From assembly GCA_025618425.1 (NCBI GenBank), contig CM046842.1:33493885-33557884 (forward strand): 64,000 nucleotides of DNA, written 5' to 3'. The position numbers and the translations under genes are program-made. Under the pieces are notes generated by a model, which was given only the letters and a program-made list of their open reading frames with translations, did no database searches and was not told where the DNA came from. Within the stretch, counting starts at the first letter, position 1. Every line of letters begins with the position of its first letter. This stretch comes from Heliocidaris tuberculata (Eukaryota > Echinodermata > Echinoidea > Camarodonta > Echinometridae). This document shows, one piece after another, positions 20,806 through 31,750 of the stretch.

Positions 20806-22280
20806 TGACTCCGCCTTTCATCTGTACCCCTCAGTCTGGTTGATAGAGAAATAGATGCAACCCTTCTTCTTTTGGAGCTACCCTTCCTTATCACTTGATC
20901 AATCACACACGTCTTGTACTCGCTGTCTGATGTCATCACGTAGAGGTCGTCTGTCAGAGGATCAATGCAGATATTCCTGATAGCATTCCTGCAGGGGATT
21001 TCTCTTTGAGAGCCTTGTTGGTTGATCCTTAACACTCTGCATTCTTCGGATGAGGGTCGAGCGATGATGTGGCCTGATGACAGGACACCACGCAGCGCGA
21101 TATTGCCTTCACATGTGATGGTTTGGATAGTGTTCCCATTATTTGGGTTAATGACATATATCTTAGACTGACCCCACTCAGCAGCGATGATCATCCCATC
21201 CTGGTCAGCAGCAACATCCACCCATGTGTCATCACGCGTCGTGTTTCTTGGTATTGTGATGTCCTTGATCAGTTTCCAATGTCTGTCATACACACTGATG
21301 CATCCATTTAAATACTGGCCCATATTAAACTGGGCAGCCCTGTACCCTGTTCGCCTTTTCCCGCAAACTATCCTGTCATTATTCAGCAATGCACAGGAGA
21401 TAACACATGACTTATCACTACCGCTTATTACTCTCTCAGTACGTTTAGTGTTTACATCCAATAAATACGTATGCATATCACCTACGAGCCTGTCCGTGAT
21501 AAGCACACTTGATGCGTCAATGTATCCTACAATTGTAGGGAATATGAATTTGTGCTTGACATCAATTTCATTCACGAGCCTCCACTCCCCATCATACCCA
21601 TCAATTCTGCCATTGTACTTCTCCCTACCAACGCCCTTTACAAACCTCAAACCTGACAGAGTACGAGTGAAACGTTCAACCGCCCCAATGTCCAAAGGCA
21701 TATCAAGAGCATCAGTCACTGATCTGTACAAGCGATGTACATCTCCAATCTCATTTCCACGGTCAATGCTCAAAGCCTCAAGTGTCCGTTTGGCGTTCTC
21801 TAGCACTGCCATGACATCTTGCACTGATTTCTCCAACTCAGCAATCTGGGGCTCCATCACCTCAGTGATGTTTTGTAGATCTTCAAGGAGATCGCATCGT
21901 TTGTGTTCTACCGGTGCTTGTCTACGTTCTGACTCTTGTCTGCTGCTCTCAAGCCTTTTCTTCCTTTCCTCATCGTTCTTTTGAATCTCTTCATTGATCT
22001 CCCGAATCTCCTCCTTGTTCATCCGAATCTTCTTATGTAGCATTCGAATCTTTTCGAAAAGTTTCTCATTCCTCAAGTCGATCTCGCGGTTGATTTCATC
22101 AGCATTCATTTTCTCCCTGTCTTTTTCTGGCTTGGTATAATCATTAATTACAGAATTGACCTCATTTACGAGAGCTTTAAACCGTGTATCGGCCTCGATT
22201 CTGCATTTACAGATCTGATGTTTGTGAAATGTACACAGCTTTATTTTCGCAATCACCCTTTCGCTAAGTCTAGAAGCCAT
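20703..22280 (-). CDS. coiled-coil / beta-propeller protein, TRIM-like without RING (525 aa)
   Basis: Exact function unknown. Residues 1-55 contain a small Cys/His cluster (CTFHKHQICKC) that could be the remnant of a B-box zinc site. Residues about 60-185 are a long charged coiled coil (EKIRMLHKKIRMNKEEIREI). From about 230 to 520 the protein has repeated beta-strand blocks ending in short turns, typical of a six-bladed NHL/SMP-type propeller as in TRIM C termini, for example DITIPRNTT…DTWVDVAADQDGMIIAAE. Such proteins are often ubiquitin ligases or RNA binders, but no RING is visible here. A splice acceptor lies 16 bases upstream of the ATG, so an upstream exon is possible. The last coding segment is tandemly repeated downstream. 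The frame is intact. No signal peptide or membrane helix is seen. Confidence 0.85.
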   Translation of the reverse strand: MASRLSERVIAKIKLCTFHKHQICKCRIEADTRFKALVNEVNSVINDYTKPEKDREKMNADEINREIDLRNEKLFEKIRMLHKKIRMNKEEIREINEEIQKNDEERKKRLESSRQESERRQAPVEHKRCDLLEDLQNITEVMEPQIAELEKSVQDVMAVLENAKRTLEALSIDRGNEIGDVHRLYRSVTDALDMPLDIGAVERFTRTLSGLRFVKGVGREKYNGRIDGYDGEWRLVNEIDVKHKFIFPTIVGYIDASSVLITDRLVGDMHTYLLDVNTKRTERVISGSDKSCVISCALLNNDRIVCGKRRTGYRAAQFNMGQYLNGCISVYDRHWKLIKDITIPRNTTRDDTWVDVAADQDGMIIAAEWGQSKIYVINPNNGNTIQTITCEGNIALRGVLSSGHIIARPSSEECRVLRINQQGSQREIPCRNAIRNICIDPLTDDLYVMTSDSEYKTCVIDQVIRKGSSKRRRVASISLSTRLRGTDERRSHLALSQVIMTSSGKLIACDGNSIHFITQGIYSFR

Positions 22281-22296
22281 GGTGATCCGACAACAA

Positions 22297-22298
22297 CC
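22297..22298 (-). promoter_or_regulatory. 3' splice site before the propeller gene
   Basis: Read on the minus strand, GATTCTCTTCTTTTGCAG precedes the start codon by 16 bases. This is a good acceptor with a pyrimidine tract. The upstream exon may be 5' UTR or may encode a RING/B-box portion; it was not found. Confidence 0.65.
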
Positions 22299-22701
22299 TG
22301 CAAAAGAAGAGAATCAGTCAGACACAACTTTGGAAAACCGAACACAGATATATTCGCCGAAAACAGGATATAACGCATGGTGAATATCGAGCCCCCATCG
22401 TTTAATGCGAGGCAGTGTCCATATAAGGCATGGGGGTAATCTTGCAAAGTCGACCTGTTGTTAATATTTTTCTTTTAAAGTAATGCTGCGGATATATTTA
22501 TTTCAAAATTTTGTCATTTGAAAGATATTTTATATGACAAATCATTCAAATGAAGGACTCTGAAGATAATTGAGACGCAGCATTATTTTTGAAAAAAATA
22601 TACATCATCAGTAGGTTGACTTTATAAGATTTTCCCCATGCCTGTTTGTATAGACTGCCATGCAATGAACGATGAGGGCGCTATATCTACTATAGCATAA
22701 T
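22299..22701. other. upstream region of the propeller gene
   Basis: Non-coding, AT-rich, no protein-like frame. Probably intron, promoter or untranslated sequence of the minus-strand gene. Confidence 0.5.
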
Positions 22702-23880
22702 AAGCCTACGCATACTCGGTCTTTGTTTAAAACATGGCGGATCATGGTGCTCCCAATAGTTCCCTTTCACGTACATTCTCTATGGGAGGGAACTTTTTGA
22801 AGCTCCATGAAGTGAATTACCAATCAGAAGCGACCTCCAGCGTCAGGATTCTCTGTATGGATAGCTCTGTACTGTACTGTGCATTATACCTTGTTTTCGG
22901 CGTATATACCCGTGCTCGGTTTTCCGAAGTTGCGTATTACAGAAAATAGTTAGTATGACTATGATTACTTGACAAGACATGCAGAGCTTGGAATTGCGGG
23001 TGCCTATTTACCTGGTCCCTTCAAATCGAAATCTAAAACAATATTTGTTTGTATGTTTGTAAAGATGTGGTGTAAATTGGTGCTTGGCAGTTCGTAACAA
23101 ATTACTCATTTTCCTAAAGATACAATTTCCACAGGTTGGTTAAGAAGCGACAGAATAATTACAATCTTCCAATATATGGTGTCAAGATAATATTTTGATT
23201 TGTGTGTATATAAGCACAGTCCCAATCTAGTAGTATTCTTCTCTATGGAAACTGTTAAAGATAAAGTTGAGTTCTGGTCATGCGATTGCATTGTGAAAGA
23301 AACTGTCTCAAATCAACTGTGGAAGGTGGATCATTTCTACTCAAGAACTGGTGTACAATGTGATATTTTTTATTCATCAAAATGACAAGAAATTTACCTA
23401 ATCTCGCTGAAAAGCACATGCACTGCACACATTAATGGGTAAGCCTGTGGGACTGCACACATGTAGCGAGCCTGATCGATTAGTCACGGACGGACATTTG
23501 ACAAATTTTGAAAGTTTGAAGGCCTTTAGAAAATAAGTATTAAATTGAAGAGAGCTATTTTATGTTTCATTGTGAAGGGTATCACTGAAGGAGTTGAAAT
23601 TTGATAAAATTTGGTTGCCATGGTCCCCCACTAAAATTATAATCCATGAAATATTAAAAGTCACGGACGGACAAAATGCCCACTCTTAACCGATCAGGCT
23701 CTAGCATGAATGTTTGGCCAGAACACTTTCTGCTATTTCTCGTCATACTTTGAATGTGAGGGTATATGACGGGAAATCATTTCCAGGCGAAATTTCTACT
23801 ATATGCGTTCTTTCAAACTGACAACAGAATGAAAAAGCTCACAAATTATTTTTCACCTTTCCCAGAATTCAACCTATTCT
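22702..23880. repeat. interspersed repeat R, copy 2
   Basis: Paralogous to 17274-18170 in the same orientation. It lacks the 79-bp hairpin found in copy 1 but carries its own 234-bp insertion at 23468-23701. A 71-codon frame at 22734 is not conserved in copy 1, so it is not called. Confidence 0.8.
23468..23701. mobile_element. 234-bp MITE nested in repeat R copy 2
   Basis: The ends GAGCCTGATCGATTA and TTAACCGATCAGGCTC are inverted. TAGC precedes and follows the element (23464-23467 and 23702-23705) as a probable 4-bp target duplication. Copy 1 of the host repeat shows the uninterrupted site (AAGCATGAAT). AGTCACGGACGGACA also occurs near both ends in direct orientation, which is unusual. Confidence 0.85.
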
Positions 23881-24098
23881 GTAAGATGACATTTTGGATA
23901 TGCGGTAATTAATTGACTGGCACACCTTTTGAGTAAGCACAATATTATTTAGTTCCCATTTAGTATACCTGTCTCTATTCCGCAAATAAATAGAAGCGTG
24001 ACATTTCGTGTGTTTTTTTTCTCGGTAGAGTACAGTGCAAGGTACACTCCAATGTAAACAGAACGTCGTACCCCAAAACAAGCACGAGGCGGAGAGAC

Positions 24099-24129
<31 letters not shown>

Positions 24130-25553
24130 CCCATGACTAATGTAACATGAAATTCAATGAAGAGATCCCTAAACCTGACAATCTAATTCATTCGTTGCAC
24201 AACAAGGTTGCATGCCCACATGCAGAGTTATAAAACTGTCATGCTATGCAATTATTATCGGCGGTCCTACCTGTAGTTCGCACATGTAGATCACACAACA
24301 AGATAGAGATTATGAACCTATTCATGTTAGCGTAATATTGCCATTTTCAACATAAAACTTCAAATAATAATTTCATTACTGAACTCATTTGTCCGAAAAC
24401 CTTTTGTATGTACATGTAGGCCTACATGTAGATATGGGTTATGCAGTAAGATACATGAGTGCAGTTTCATTTTCCCGTCAAGATATCTTACCCCCCCCCC
24501 CCACCCCTTTTTAAAATTTTTTTTATATCATTCCTTGTTTTTGCTTGTTGTTTTAGAAAATGATTCCACCAATGCGGGTCTGGTGAAATAAAGACAACTT
24601 ATATGCGTTTACAAAAATTGATATGATTATAGATACTACAAAATAATATTTTCCAAGGTACCATACCAGAAAACCTGCGGTGGCGATAACTTTCTCACTA
24701 TCGTGGTACATCTCTCTCTCTCTCTCTCTCTCTCTTCCTACGTTTCTACTTATTCATTGCAGTCCGTGTATTCATTTCTTAATCAAAATTTAGCCCGCGT
24801 ATTTTAGCACGGACATTCTATACACCACCAAACCTCAACTTATACCACAGTCACACCAACAAGACCGACGCAAAACCAACAATAGACCGAACAAAAAATT
24901 ACATTGCCACCAAAGGCCAAGAATCGGTCGGTTGGGAGTCTGTGTGAGATTGGTTTGGTTGTTTCTCTGTGGTACTACAGCACGATCGAGTTACCTCTTG
25001 GCACCATGTACCCGCTCAACCGAACACACCTACAAACAACTCATTCAGTTGAAATGGTGGGCCAAACTCGTCAACTTTTATGACAAAGTGGTAGTTCTGG
25101 TTACTTACCCCTGTAATAATTATGACTGATAAAGTAGTTCAAGTATCAGTGGTTCCTGATTATGTAGGCCAGCGAATGTCAGAGACGTCAGTAAACTATT
25201 TGGTAAGTTTAGATATTAAAGAGTATGAATCTGCGGACACTTTTGAATTATGGCGTCCCTTGAGAATTAGGGACTTCCCTGTGACGTCACATTGTTGTGA
25301 AATACTTTAGAAGCGTAAGCACACCACCCAGTCCATGTGATTCAGAAGCCCGCTCCACGTACGTAGCACGGTTGGCTTGGACGCAGTGAACCAGCGAAAC
25401 ACATGCGCACATTGTTTCCAAGCAAGGAATAGTAATAAACGACCAACTATTTTATTTTAACTTAGACAAATAAACTATCGCATAAAGTCAATCCTGACTG
25501 AATACGCCTAAAAATACAACCAACATACAACATACAAACAACAACAACGCACA
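23881..25553. other. intergenic stretch, no gene seen
   Basis: Contains (GA)n at 24096-24129, a C run at 24491-24503 and (CT)n at 24710-24735. Frames of 60-65 codons have no recognisable features. Confidence 0.6.
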
Positions 25554-25665
25554 TAGGCCCCGGAACCCGTGGGCCAGAGGGGGCAGTTGCCCCCCCCCCC
25601 CCCGATCATTCAAATGGGGGGGGGGGGGGCAACTCCCCCCCCCGACCCCCTCGTAAGACAAAAAT
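25554..25665. repeat. poly-C/poly-G palindromic segment
   Basis: A run of C is followed by CGATCATTCAAAT and a run of G, flanked by GGCAGTTGCC and GGCAACTCC. This is an inverted repeat around the homopolymers, probably a small DNA element. Confidence 0.6.
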
Positions 25666-28189
25666 TACATGTAATCATTTTGTATTACTTACTATTAGTA
25701 GCAGTATTATTAATTTTATTTTTGTTATCATTATGATTATTATTGTAATTATTATTATTACTATTATTATTATCATTATCATTATTATTATTAATGTTCA
25801 GACGCCAAACAATCAGAGTAGACAAAAGTTTTCAAAGTTTGCTTATACTGATATGCAAGTTTATTCATCTTCAGCTTGTTTTATAAACTACATTTTTTAG
25901 AAGCACATTTCCATTGGCAATTTTCCTTTTTTTAAATATGCAAAAGCTAATTCAAATTCGATCATATTGTATAGAGTTACATTATCAATTCAGAGAATCA
26001 AGCAAGGCGATTGCAAAGAGTAAAAGAAGAATTATTAGGTCAAGAAATGGCAATAATAGGACCTAAGAGAGTGTATTCATGCCTTGCCCAGTTTAATATG
26101 ACATGACCATCTGCATTCAGGTCAGGAATGTGACCAATTTAGAGAATTACTTTTGCAATAGTATTTGGTGAGATGTAGGATACAGTCATACAAGTTAGGT
26201 TTTGGCAGGAAATTTATACATTATCCAAATGGTATTTTTCAAATTGCATAAACTTTTAATGTTATGGGGTCACGTGTGTGACATTAAATTACTTAATATA
26301 CCTACACAAATTGTCTTTTTCCTTGAACTTATTTACTTGCAAAGGGACCTAGGAAGGGTATGACTTCACTACATACTGGAAACATCTATTAAAGCTCATA
26401 CTGAGAGATGACTATTATATGGTGAAGAAATGTACATTTTTACTTTAATTTATGCCAATGTAATTGCTTGCAAATTTGCATAATTGGGTCTTCAATTTAA
26501 AAAAAAAAACAAAACAAAAAACAAAAACATGTGCTCCATGTAACTTTAGGCATTACTCTTCAAGAATGTACTATTCAAAAATTGCAAAAATGAACTCAAT
26601 TTTTATCAAATTTGTTTCACTTTACAAAGAATCGCACATTAGCATGATTAGTGCAGACTACATACAAACTTTAAGCATTAAAAAACGCAAAATCTCACAC
26701 TCGGTCGCTACGCTCCCTCGTATATTTAGACTTAAGACTTCTCTAACATTTAGAAACCCTGTCTACCATAGACACCTCGAGAAAGGGGTAGATGATTCCT
26801 TCCAGTCCCCCCCCCCCTCCCCACGGAAATAAATTTTGCGATTAGCTTTCTGGTGCTCTAGAAGGAGAGGTTTCACCATTCCAACCCCCACATTTTCTCA
26901 CATGGTCGATAGGCATAATGACCTATACATGTAGACAGAATATTGTAGAAACCCTGCCTATAAGTGGTAGAAAAGATAGGGTGATGACTTTTCTCTCTAT
27001 CAAGGGGGAGGGGGGGGGGATTAATTTGACCCCTACGAACAAGACTATAATTTTGCAGTATAACGAATAGCTTTTTGGTGCTGTGATATGCAAGGTTTCA
27101 AGAGGCAACAACCTCTCGCTTTTCTCGCTTGCAATAAAAAAAAACGATGTATAACATGATCTCCTTTCCTATAAAATCCAAGGGCTCAATACTCGAAAAA
27201 TATAAATTTTTTTTAAATGGGAGTATCGTTTCTTGGACTTTACAAACTCTTCTACTTCAAGGCCCAGAAGCACTGGGAGGAGGCAGTTGCCAGTTTCTTT
27301 CTTTTTCAAAGGGTGAAGTTGTTTCCGTGGTCTTCCTTACAAGACAAAAAAAAACGTAGAACCCACGCCCTGAGATTTGCTAAAGTTTTGATATTCGGGA
27401 AACCTCATATTCAGGCATCAAGGTGCCGGAATAACCTCGTAGAGTGAGGTGCCCAAATATGTAATTTCTGTACATTTTCACTAAAAAGTGTTTTAAAAGT
27501 TTAGCGCGCAAAATGTAAGGGAGCTTTCCCCATGAGTCGCTCAGTATTTTGGTTACAAATGACCGGTTATACAGAAAAGGGGCCGGTCAACAATAGAAAG
27601 GGCCGGTCGATTCGAAATGCCCTCTGGAAATAACTGGATTAAAACTAGTGGTATGGGTTAGAATTATAGAATTAGGAATATTTTATCTCTAGCTTTTAGG
27701 TAACTTTTTTTTTCAATTCAATTCAATAAAGGTTTGTTAAAACATGATTGGCAGTAACAGAATGAATTGTACATGTTTTACAGCAATCGAAATACAATAT
27801 CAATACAAATTGCAAAATTAATAAAACGTATAATAGTACGTAAATAGTTGGTAAAATAAGTTACATTGATAAAATCACATTAAAAGACTTGGAATAAACA
27901 TATTAAAAGCTGTTTAAAAAAAACAACATTATTATTGTATATATACAAGTAAAAGATGGCCACTTCACTGCTAATTAATTAATATTGCACAACACTCAAT
28001 AATGAAAAGGTAAGAGGTCAAAGAGAAAGAAGAAATGTATTTTTGGAGAAGGTAAGTATTGTAGACAAAAGAGAGGGAAAAAGATTTGATACTGAAGAGA
28101 GAAAGAAAGAGAAAGAAGGGTTACATTGGAAAGAGAAAGAGTGAGGGAGAAATACAAATAGTATACAAATATTGACTGCTCATGAGGAT
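25666..28189. other. intergenic stretch, no gene seen
   Basis: AT-rich DNA with ATT/ATC trinucleotide-rich sequence at 25700-25797 and C/G runs at 26806-26821 and 27004-27018. A purine-rich zone lies at 28010-28150. Frames such as 26464 (122 codons) start in A-rich repeat and show no domain. Confidence 0.6.
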
Positions 28190-28317
28190 GATGGTGGAAA
28201 TTATCACTCTCAAGGTGGTGTGCATACCGGCCCTTCTATCACCCCCGAGGCGAAGCCGAGGGGTGATAGAAAGGCCGGTATAAACACCACCGAGGGAGCG
28301 ATAATTTCAACCAACAT
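28190..28317. mobile_element. 128-bp foldback hairpin
   Basis: The segment folds on itself with few mismatches. GAAATTATC pairs with GATAATTTC, GGTGGTGT with ACACCACC, TACCGGCC with GGCCGGTA, and TTCTATCACCCC with GGGTGATAGAA. The apex GGCGAAGCC is itself a hairpin. It is probably a miniature palindromic element. It creates a spurious short frame. Confidence 0.8.
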
Positions 28318-28319
28318 CC

Positions 28320-28840
28320 GATTACAGAGCAGTCCATATTTGTTTTATACCTCATCCTTTTCATCCTTTTCATCCTTTTCATCCTCATCCTTTGCTAAGT
28401 CACTCGCCATGTTTATATTGATTACCATAGTCGTAGCCTAGCAACTATTTATACCTAGGCCTACTCATTAATGTTCTACGTGACAAAACTACGGTTTTTC
28501 TGTTCATTAGATCCGCATATACGTACTTTATAATCAGGTGCTTTTATCACGAGGCGCCGACCTCTCCCTTATTGCTTACTTATCTTAGGAGAGTGTAGAA
28601 AATGGCATGTTTTTTGTTTTTTGCTTCTTTGCTTTGTTTTTTTACGACGGATGAATTAAGTTGTTTCATAGTGAGTCAAAAAAGGAAATAAAAAGGTTGC
28701 TAAAATCAATATGAAGCTATCGACATATAATCATAAACTGTACAAGTGCCTGACTTCTCTATGGTACTTCTGTTTGTTTTGCACCTAAAAGTGAAATACA
28801 ATCTGTGGCTAAGTGCAATAGCTTGATTTCAATGCTAGAG
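28320..28840. other. non-coding stretch
   Basis: A short TTTTCATCC repeat (28357-28392) is followed by AT-rich DNA. No gene is seen. Confidence 0.6.
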
Positions 28841-28887
28841 AACTTTGGATGGTTTTAAAGGAAGCATTTTCTTTCTCAGAACAGAAG

Positions 28888-28995
28888 TATGAAGGTGACC
28901 TTAAGCCTCGGTCACACAAGATTGGTATAAAATCAACAAAACTCCTCAACTTTGTAATTTTTTACTTGACCACGTTGATCACAGTAGGAGTGGCG
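28888..28995 (+). pseudogene. relic of a GPCR first exon (TM1 region)
   Basis: The frame reads STKLLNFVIFYLTTLITV, close to CNSTKLLNIVIYLVAFAI of the exon at 34603 and CNSTKITNIVLYM of the exon at 38898. At DNA level, ACAAAACTCCT(C/T)AAC(T/A)TTGT is shared with 34803. The N-terminal tyrosine-rich part and the rest of the receptor are not present. This is a short decayed paralogue; chance similarity is possible because the match is brief. Confidence 0.45.
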
Positions 28996-29244
28996 ACTTC
29001 CGCTTGTGAAGTTAAAACTGATATTTCTAAAACTTTATTTTATTTTTTTTTTCAAAATGTATATACTCATTTTCAGTATAGCTACATACACTGACACATC
29101 AGAAAAAAAATAAAAGTGAAAGGCCATAAAAAAGAGTGAATTCAGTTCCAAAACATGCTACATCCACTGCAGTTTGGTATTTCCAACAACAACAAAAAGG
29201 CCTTTATGGGAAATGCCCAATTACAAATTAGCATGGCAATCATG

Positions 29245-29370
29245 AATGATTACGCGCTGACTTTCGATTTCCAATACAACAGCAGATGGGTTGCAGCACT
29301 CTGTGCACTGGACGTATAGTGGATCATGTTTTCGGTTCCAAATCATGCTATATCCATGAGTTTTTAAAAG
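29245..29370. repeat. interspersed repeat D, copy 2
   Basis: Aligns with 2048-2170 in the same orientation. Another short piece (TTCCAAAACATGCTACATCC) precedes it at 29144. Confidence 0.65.
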
Positions 29371-29659
29371 TGAATTATTTTTGTAAGATACCCGAGGCAA
29401 CTGCAATTTTTTAAAGAGTGATTTTATCATCAAATTTAAATAGTAGTATAAAAGGACCAATTTTAATTTTAAACCGATAATCACAATCGCAAAGACTTTC
29501 CCCTGAACTAACCCATGCCCATCCCCCCCCCCCCCTATCGCATGGCGAAAAAAAGAAAAGAAAATAGAATGAAAAGGAGATAAAAGGAGAGAAAAGGAAA
29601 AGGAGATGCGAAAATGATAAGAAAATAAGGAGTTACGACCCTTCCCGCACCCTCACCCT

Positions 29660-30100
29660 AATCAGTGGCACTAGTGTAGCTGAGGGGGGGGGGCAGGGGG
29701 GGGCAGAGTGCCCCCCTGACAACTTTTCCTCGATTTTCTCAAGTTTTCCTTTTTTTTTCCTTTGCTTGTCAGAGAATTATGGAGGAAAATATCTGATAAC
29801 TCCCCCCCCCCCACTGAGGGACTTTTTTGAGGGCTGGCGAAAAAAAATGTCTCTACCACCTCCCCCCCCCCCCCCCCCCCCCCCCTCCCCCACTGAGCGA
29901 GTTTTGGAGCGCTGGCTAGAGAAGAAAAAAAATACGGGTCTCCCTTCAAGCAGAATTTGCCCCCTTGTAAAAAATCCTTTCACGCCACTGTTCAGTGGCC
30001 TAGTAAATTCAGTTTGAATTTCCCCAGTAAGGCCGGTGCCCCACCCTCAGTCCCCCAGTGATGCTAGTGCCCTCTCAGTGGCTAGACTCACGCCACGCTA
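29660..30100. mobile_element. poly-C/poly-G rich DNA element remnant
   Basis: Contains long C and G runs with blocks such as CACTGAG(G/C)GA(C/G)TTTTTTG and GGCTGGCGA(A)AAAAA that recur at 56585-56945. The ends carry CAGTGGC and GCCACTG, a common terminus of hAT-like non-autonomous elements in invertebrates. No matching 8-bp target duplication was found, so the boundaries are uncertain. Frames inside are proline/glycine homopolymer translations. Confidence 0.55.
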
Positions 30101-30109
30101 CTGCATGTT

Positions 30110-30430
30110 GCGTGAATGATTGCTCCAAACGTTTCAGCTAGTTCTCGTCATATTTTAAATATCGGAATATTTGAAAGCCATCATTTTGAGGGGGTGCATT
30201 TCTTCTATCCATGCACGGCGATTTCTTGTCACGGCCTGACGGGGATGGACGCAGCTAGGCTTTACCATTAGTTGCTAAACAGTTTTCAAACTTTCCGGGC
30301 GCCCCCCCCCCCCCACCCCCATGCTTCTAAGTATGATATTCTTCCAAACTGACAGAAAATGAAGAGAAAAGAGAAAGCTCACAAACACTTTTTCACAATA
30401 GGCTTAAATACCAGAACTCAACTTACTCTT
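30110..30430. repeat. interspersed repeat R, partial copy 3
   Basis: Shares CTAGTTCTCGTCATATTTTA, CCAAACTGACAGAAAATGAA and ACTTTTTCACA blocks with the 3' half of copies at 17274 and 22702. It is interrupted by a C-rich run at 30302-30320. Confidence 0.6.
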
Positions 30431-30436
30431 TAAGCT

Positions 30437-30768
30437 TTTTTGCTTACATTTGGCTTGTCTAAACTTCATCACAATTTACAGTGCTTGCATAATAATTCAC
30501 ATGACTTTTTAGTTAATTTCATACATGACAAATCAGGTTCGGATTACGTAATACGCCATTGTAATGTTCGCACATTTCTAAAGGTGATAGACAGGGCTAT
30601 TGAAATTGCCTTCAGTTGATTTTTCGAAAGTAGTTTTTATCGTGTTGCACGCGATTTTAGCAAGTTTCAGCTTTTTTGCTTACATTTGGCTTGTCTAAAC
30701 CTCATCACAATTTACAGTGCTTGCATAACAATTCACATGACTTTTTAGTTAATTTCATACATGACAAA
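30437..30768. repeat. 97-bp direct duplication flanking a half MITE
   Basis: The block starting CTTTTTTGCTTACATTTGGC at about 30437 recurs at about 30671 with two differences (TTCATCAC/CTCATCAC and ATAAT/ACAAT). The spacing is 234 bp. Between them lies the half copy of MITE B. Confidence 0.9.
30535..30654. mobile_element. MITE family B, half copy
   Basis: Matches the 7840-8010 element through TACGTAATACGCCATTGTAA, CACATTTCTAAAGGTGATAG and TTTTTCGAAAGTAGTTTTTA. Only one terminal inverted repeat (…TTTATCGTGTT) is present. Confidence 0.75.
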
Positions 30769-31231
30769 ACTATGGTTATTTTGTTTGTTAGATCTACAAT
30801 CAGGAAGTGAAGATATTATGATTTATGAATGCGCCTATAGTTTCCCCATCGTCAGTGTCGGTTCCTTCATTGTGGGGACACCTGCGTCATTGGGGGGGGG
30901 GGCGCCGGTCTTACTCGATAGACAGAGTGCTCCCCCCTCTCTCTTTTTTTTTTTTTACAAGTGCGTTGATTACAGAAAGGGTGTAGGAGTGTGCCGTATT
31001 AGGTTCTTCTTACGCTCCCTTTCCCCCTCTCCCTTTGCTCTCCTAATTTCTCTATACTTTGTTTTTCTTTTCCTTCCAGTTTGGTCATTCGATTGGGGGG
31101 GGGGGGGTGGCATGTCCCCCCCCCTGCCCCTGCCCCCCCCCCCCAGCTACGCCCCTGCTTATCATTACTTTTTAATTACTATGCAAATCTCTTTGGGTAG
31201 GCTTTAATGCATGGAGTCATGGTCCTTCTTA
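30769..31231. other. non-coding stretch with homopolymer runs
   Basis: Holds G runs (30892-30902, 31097-31107) and C runs (31117-31144). A 148-codon frame at 30761 crosses these runs and shows no domain. Confidence 0.55.
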
Positions 31232-31239
31232 CCACAAAC

Positions 31240-31510
31240 CAGGGGCGGCGCTACAGGGGGGGGGGGCAGAGGGGGCGACCGCCCCCCTATGATTTTTCAA
31301 GTAGTGAAAAAAGAAGAAAAAAAAGAAGAAAAAAGAAGAAAAGGAGGAAGAAAAGGGAAGAAAAGGGAAGAAAGAAGAAAGAGGAGTATTAAAAAGAGAG
31401 GTCTTAAACATATAACTCTATATTACCCCTGTTATTTAATGGAGAAAAAATATGACGTCATCTTTAGGTCGTCTTGCCCCTCCTATCAAAATACCCTGGC
31501 GCCGCCCCTG
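31240..31510. mobile_element. hAT-type MITE, copy 1 (271 bp)
   Basis: The terminal inverted repeat CAGGGGCGGCGC at the left is matched by GCGCCGCCCCTG at the right. An exact 8-bp target duplication, CCACAAAC, flanks it (31232-31239 and 31511-31518). This is the insertion signature of the hAT superfamily. A second copy is at 63590-63856. The interior has a GAA-rich purine tract that yields lysine/glutamate-rich frames, not genes. Confidence 0.95.
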
Positions 31511-31750
31511 CCACAAACTGATGAAATGTTATGTATGTCACGCTTAGAAACATCGTATTTAGGCGCTATATAAATCCAGAATATTATTTTAGGTTTTCCG
31601 TGCATTCAAATTTGCACAAATCATTCAAATACATCGGCAATTGCCGAACGTACACCTCGGGCTTTCAAATTCGCATTATGGGCAGTCATATTCGGAACAT
31701 ATTCATTCACTTTAACACGCAAGTTATTAGCCCCTGTTTTGTTTGTAGAG

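Noticed and set aside
21187..21984. 265-codon plus-strand frame
   Set aside because: Antisense shadow of the coiled-coil/propeller gene; no domain of its own.
22734..22949. 71-codon frame in repeat R copy 2
   Set aside because: The paralogous repeat at 17274 does not keep the frame, so it is not a conserved small protein.
29671..30017. Proline-rich and glycine-rich frames on both strands
   Set aside because: Products of long C/G homopolymers inside a DNA element.
29660..30100. hAT element with 8-bp target duplication
   Set aside because: Ends CAGTGGC/GCCACTG are suggestive but the flanking 8-mers do not match, so only a remnant is called.
31207..31573. Lysine/glutamate-rich frames
   Set aside because: They lie within the GAA-rich interior of a hAT MITE, repeated at 63590, with no conserved protein.
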